A stretch of DNA of 14,168 bases from Candidatus Zixiibacteriota bacterium (lineage in GTDB: Bacteria; Zixibacteria; MSB-5A5; GN15; PGXB01): assembly GCA_026397495.1 (NCBI GenBank), contig JAPLUS010000068.1, forward strand, positions 1 to 14,168. The letters run 5' to 3'. Under the pieces are notes generated by a model. That model searched no databases. It was not told where the DNA came from and saw nothing but the letters and a program-made list of their open reading frames with translations. The position numbers and the translations under genes were made by a program. The stretch's first letter is position 1; each line of letters opens with the position of its first letter. Shown here one piece after another: positions 14,149 through 14,168 of this stretch.

Positions 14149-14168
14149 TATTCCTTGCTTTTCAGAAG

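Overview
The window looks like chromosomal DNA from a free-living bacterium, probably an uncultured, diderm lineage. It has signal-peptide and beta-rich envelope proteins, type IV pilus minor pilins, moderate G+C and dense, translationally coupled gene strings. A member of the FCB group such as Zixibacteria would fit, but that is an inference from gene style only. No plasmid, phage or CRISPR hallmark is visible.

Left edge (1-811, minus strand): three small unrecognised genes in a tight string. They are an 80-residue soluble protein, a 100-residue membrane protein whose start overlaps the stop before it, and a gene that leaves the window at position 1. Between 812 and 1331 there is no convincing protein gene. 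This gap does hold a compact minus-strand transcription unit: a near-consensus sigma-70 promoter (TTGACA, 17 bp, TATATT), about 235 nt of RNA and a strong intrinsic terminator. It is either a small RNA or an attenuated leader.

Centre left (1332-8134, minus strand): a housekeeping and stress string, nfo (endonuclease IV), a YchF-like GTPase/ATPase, lon protease, nnr (NAD(P)HX repair) and a degenerate aldo/keto reductase. Lon and nnr share an ATGA overlap. The common theme is damage repair: DNA, protein and cofactor. The nfo promoter is separated from its ribosome binding site by a 126-bp MITE-like element with terminal inverted repeats, internal hairpins and a possible 5-bp target duplication.

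Centre right (8288-11425, plus strand): a minor-pilin cluster preceded by a leader with inverted repeats. The first gene is a PilV-like prepilin broken by an internal deletion and frameshift. It is followed by an intact PilW-like prepilin and a large PilX-like protein, then a strong terminator. PilY1 is absent.

Right (11448-14148, minus strand): a coupled three-gene operon converging on the pilin cluster. It encodes a SpoU/TrmH-type RNA methyltransferase, an exported DUF4097-like beta-repeat protein and a predicted envelope beta-barrel protein.
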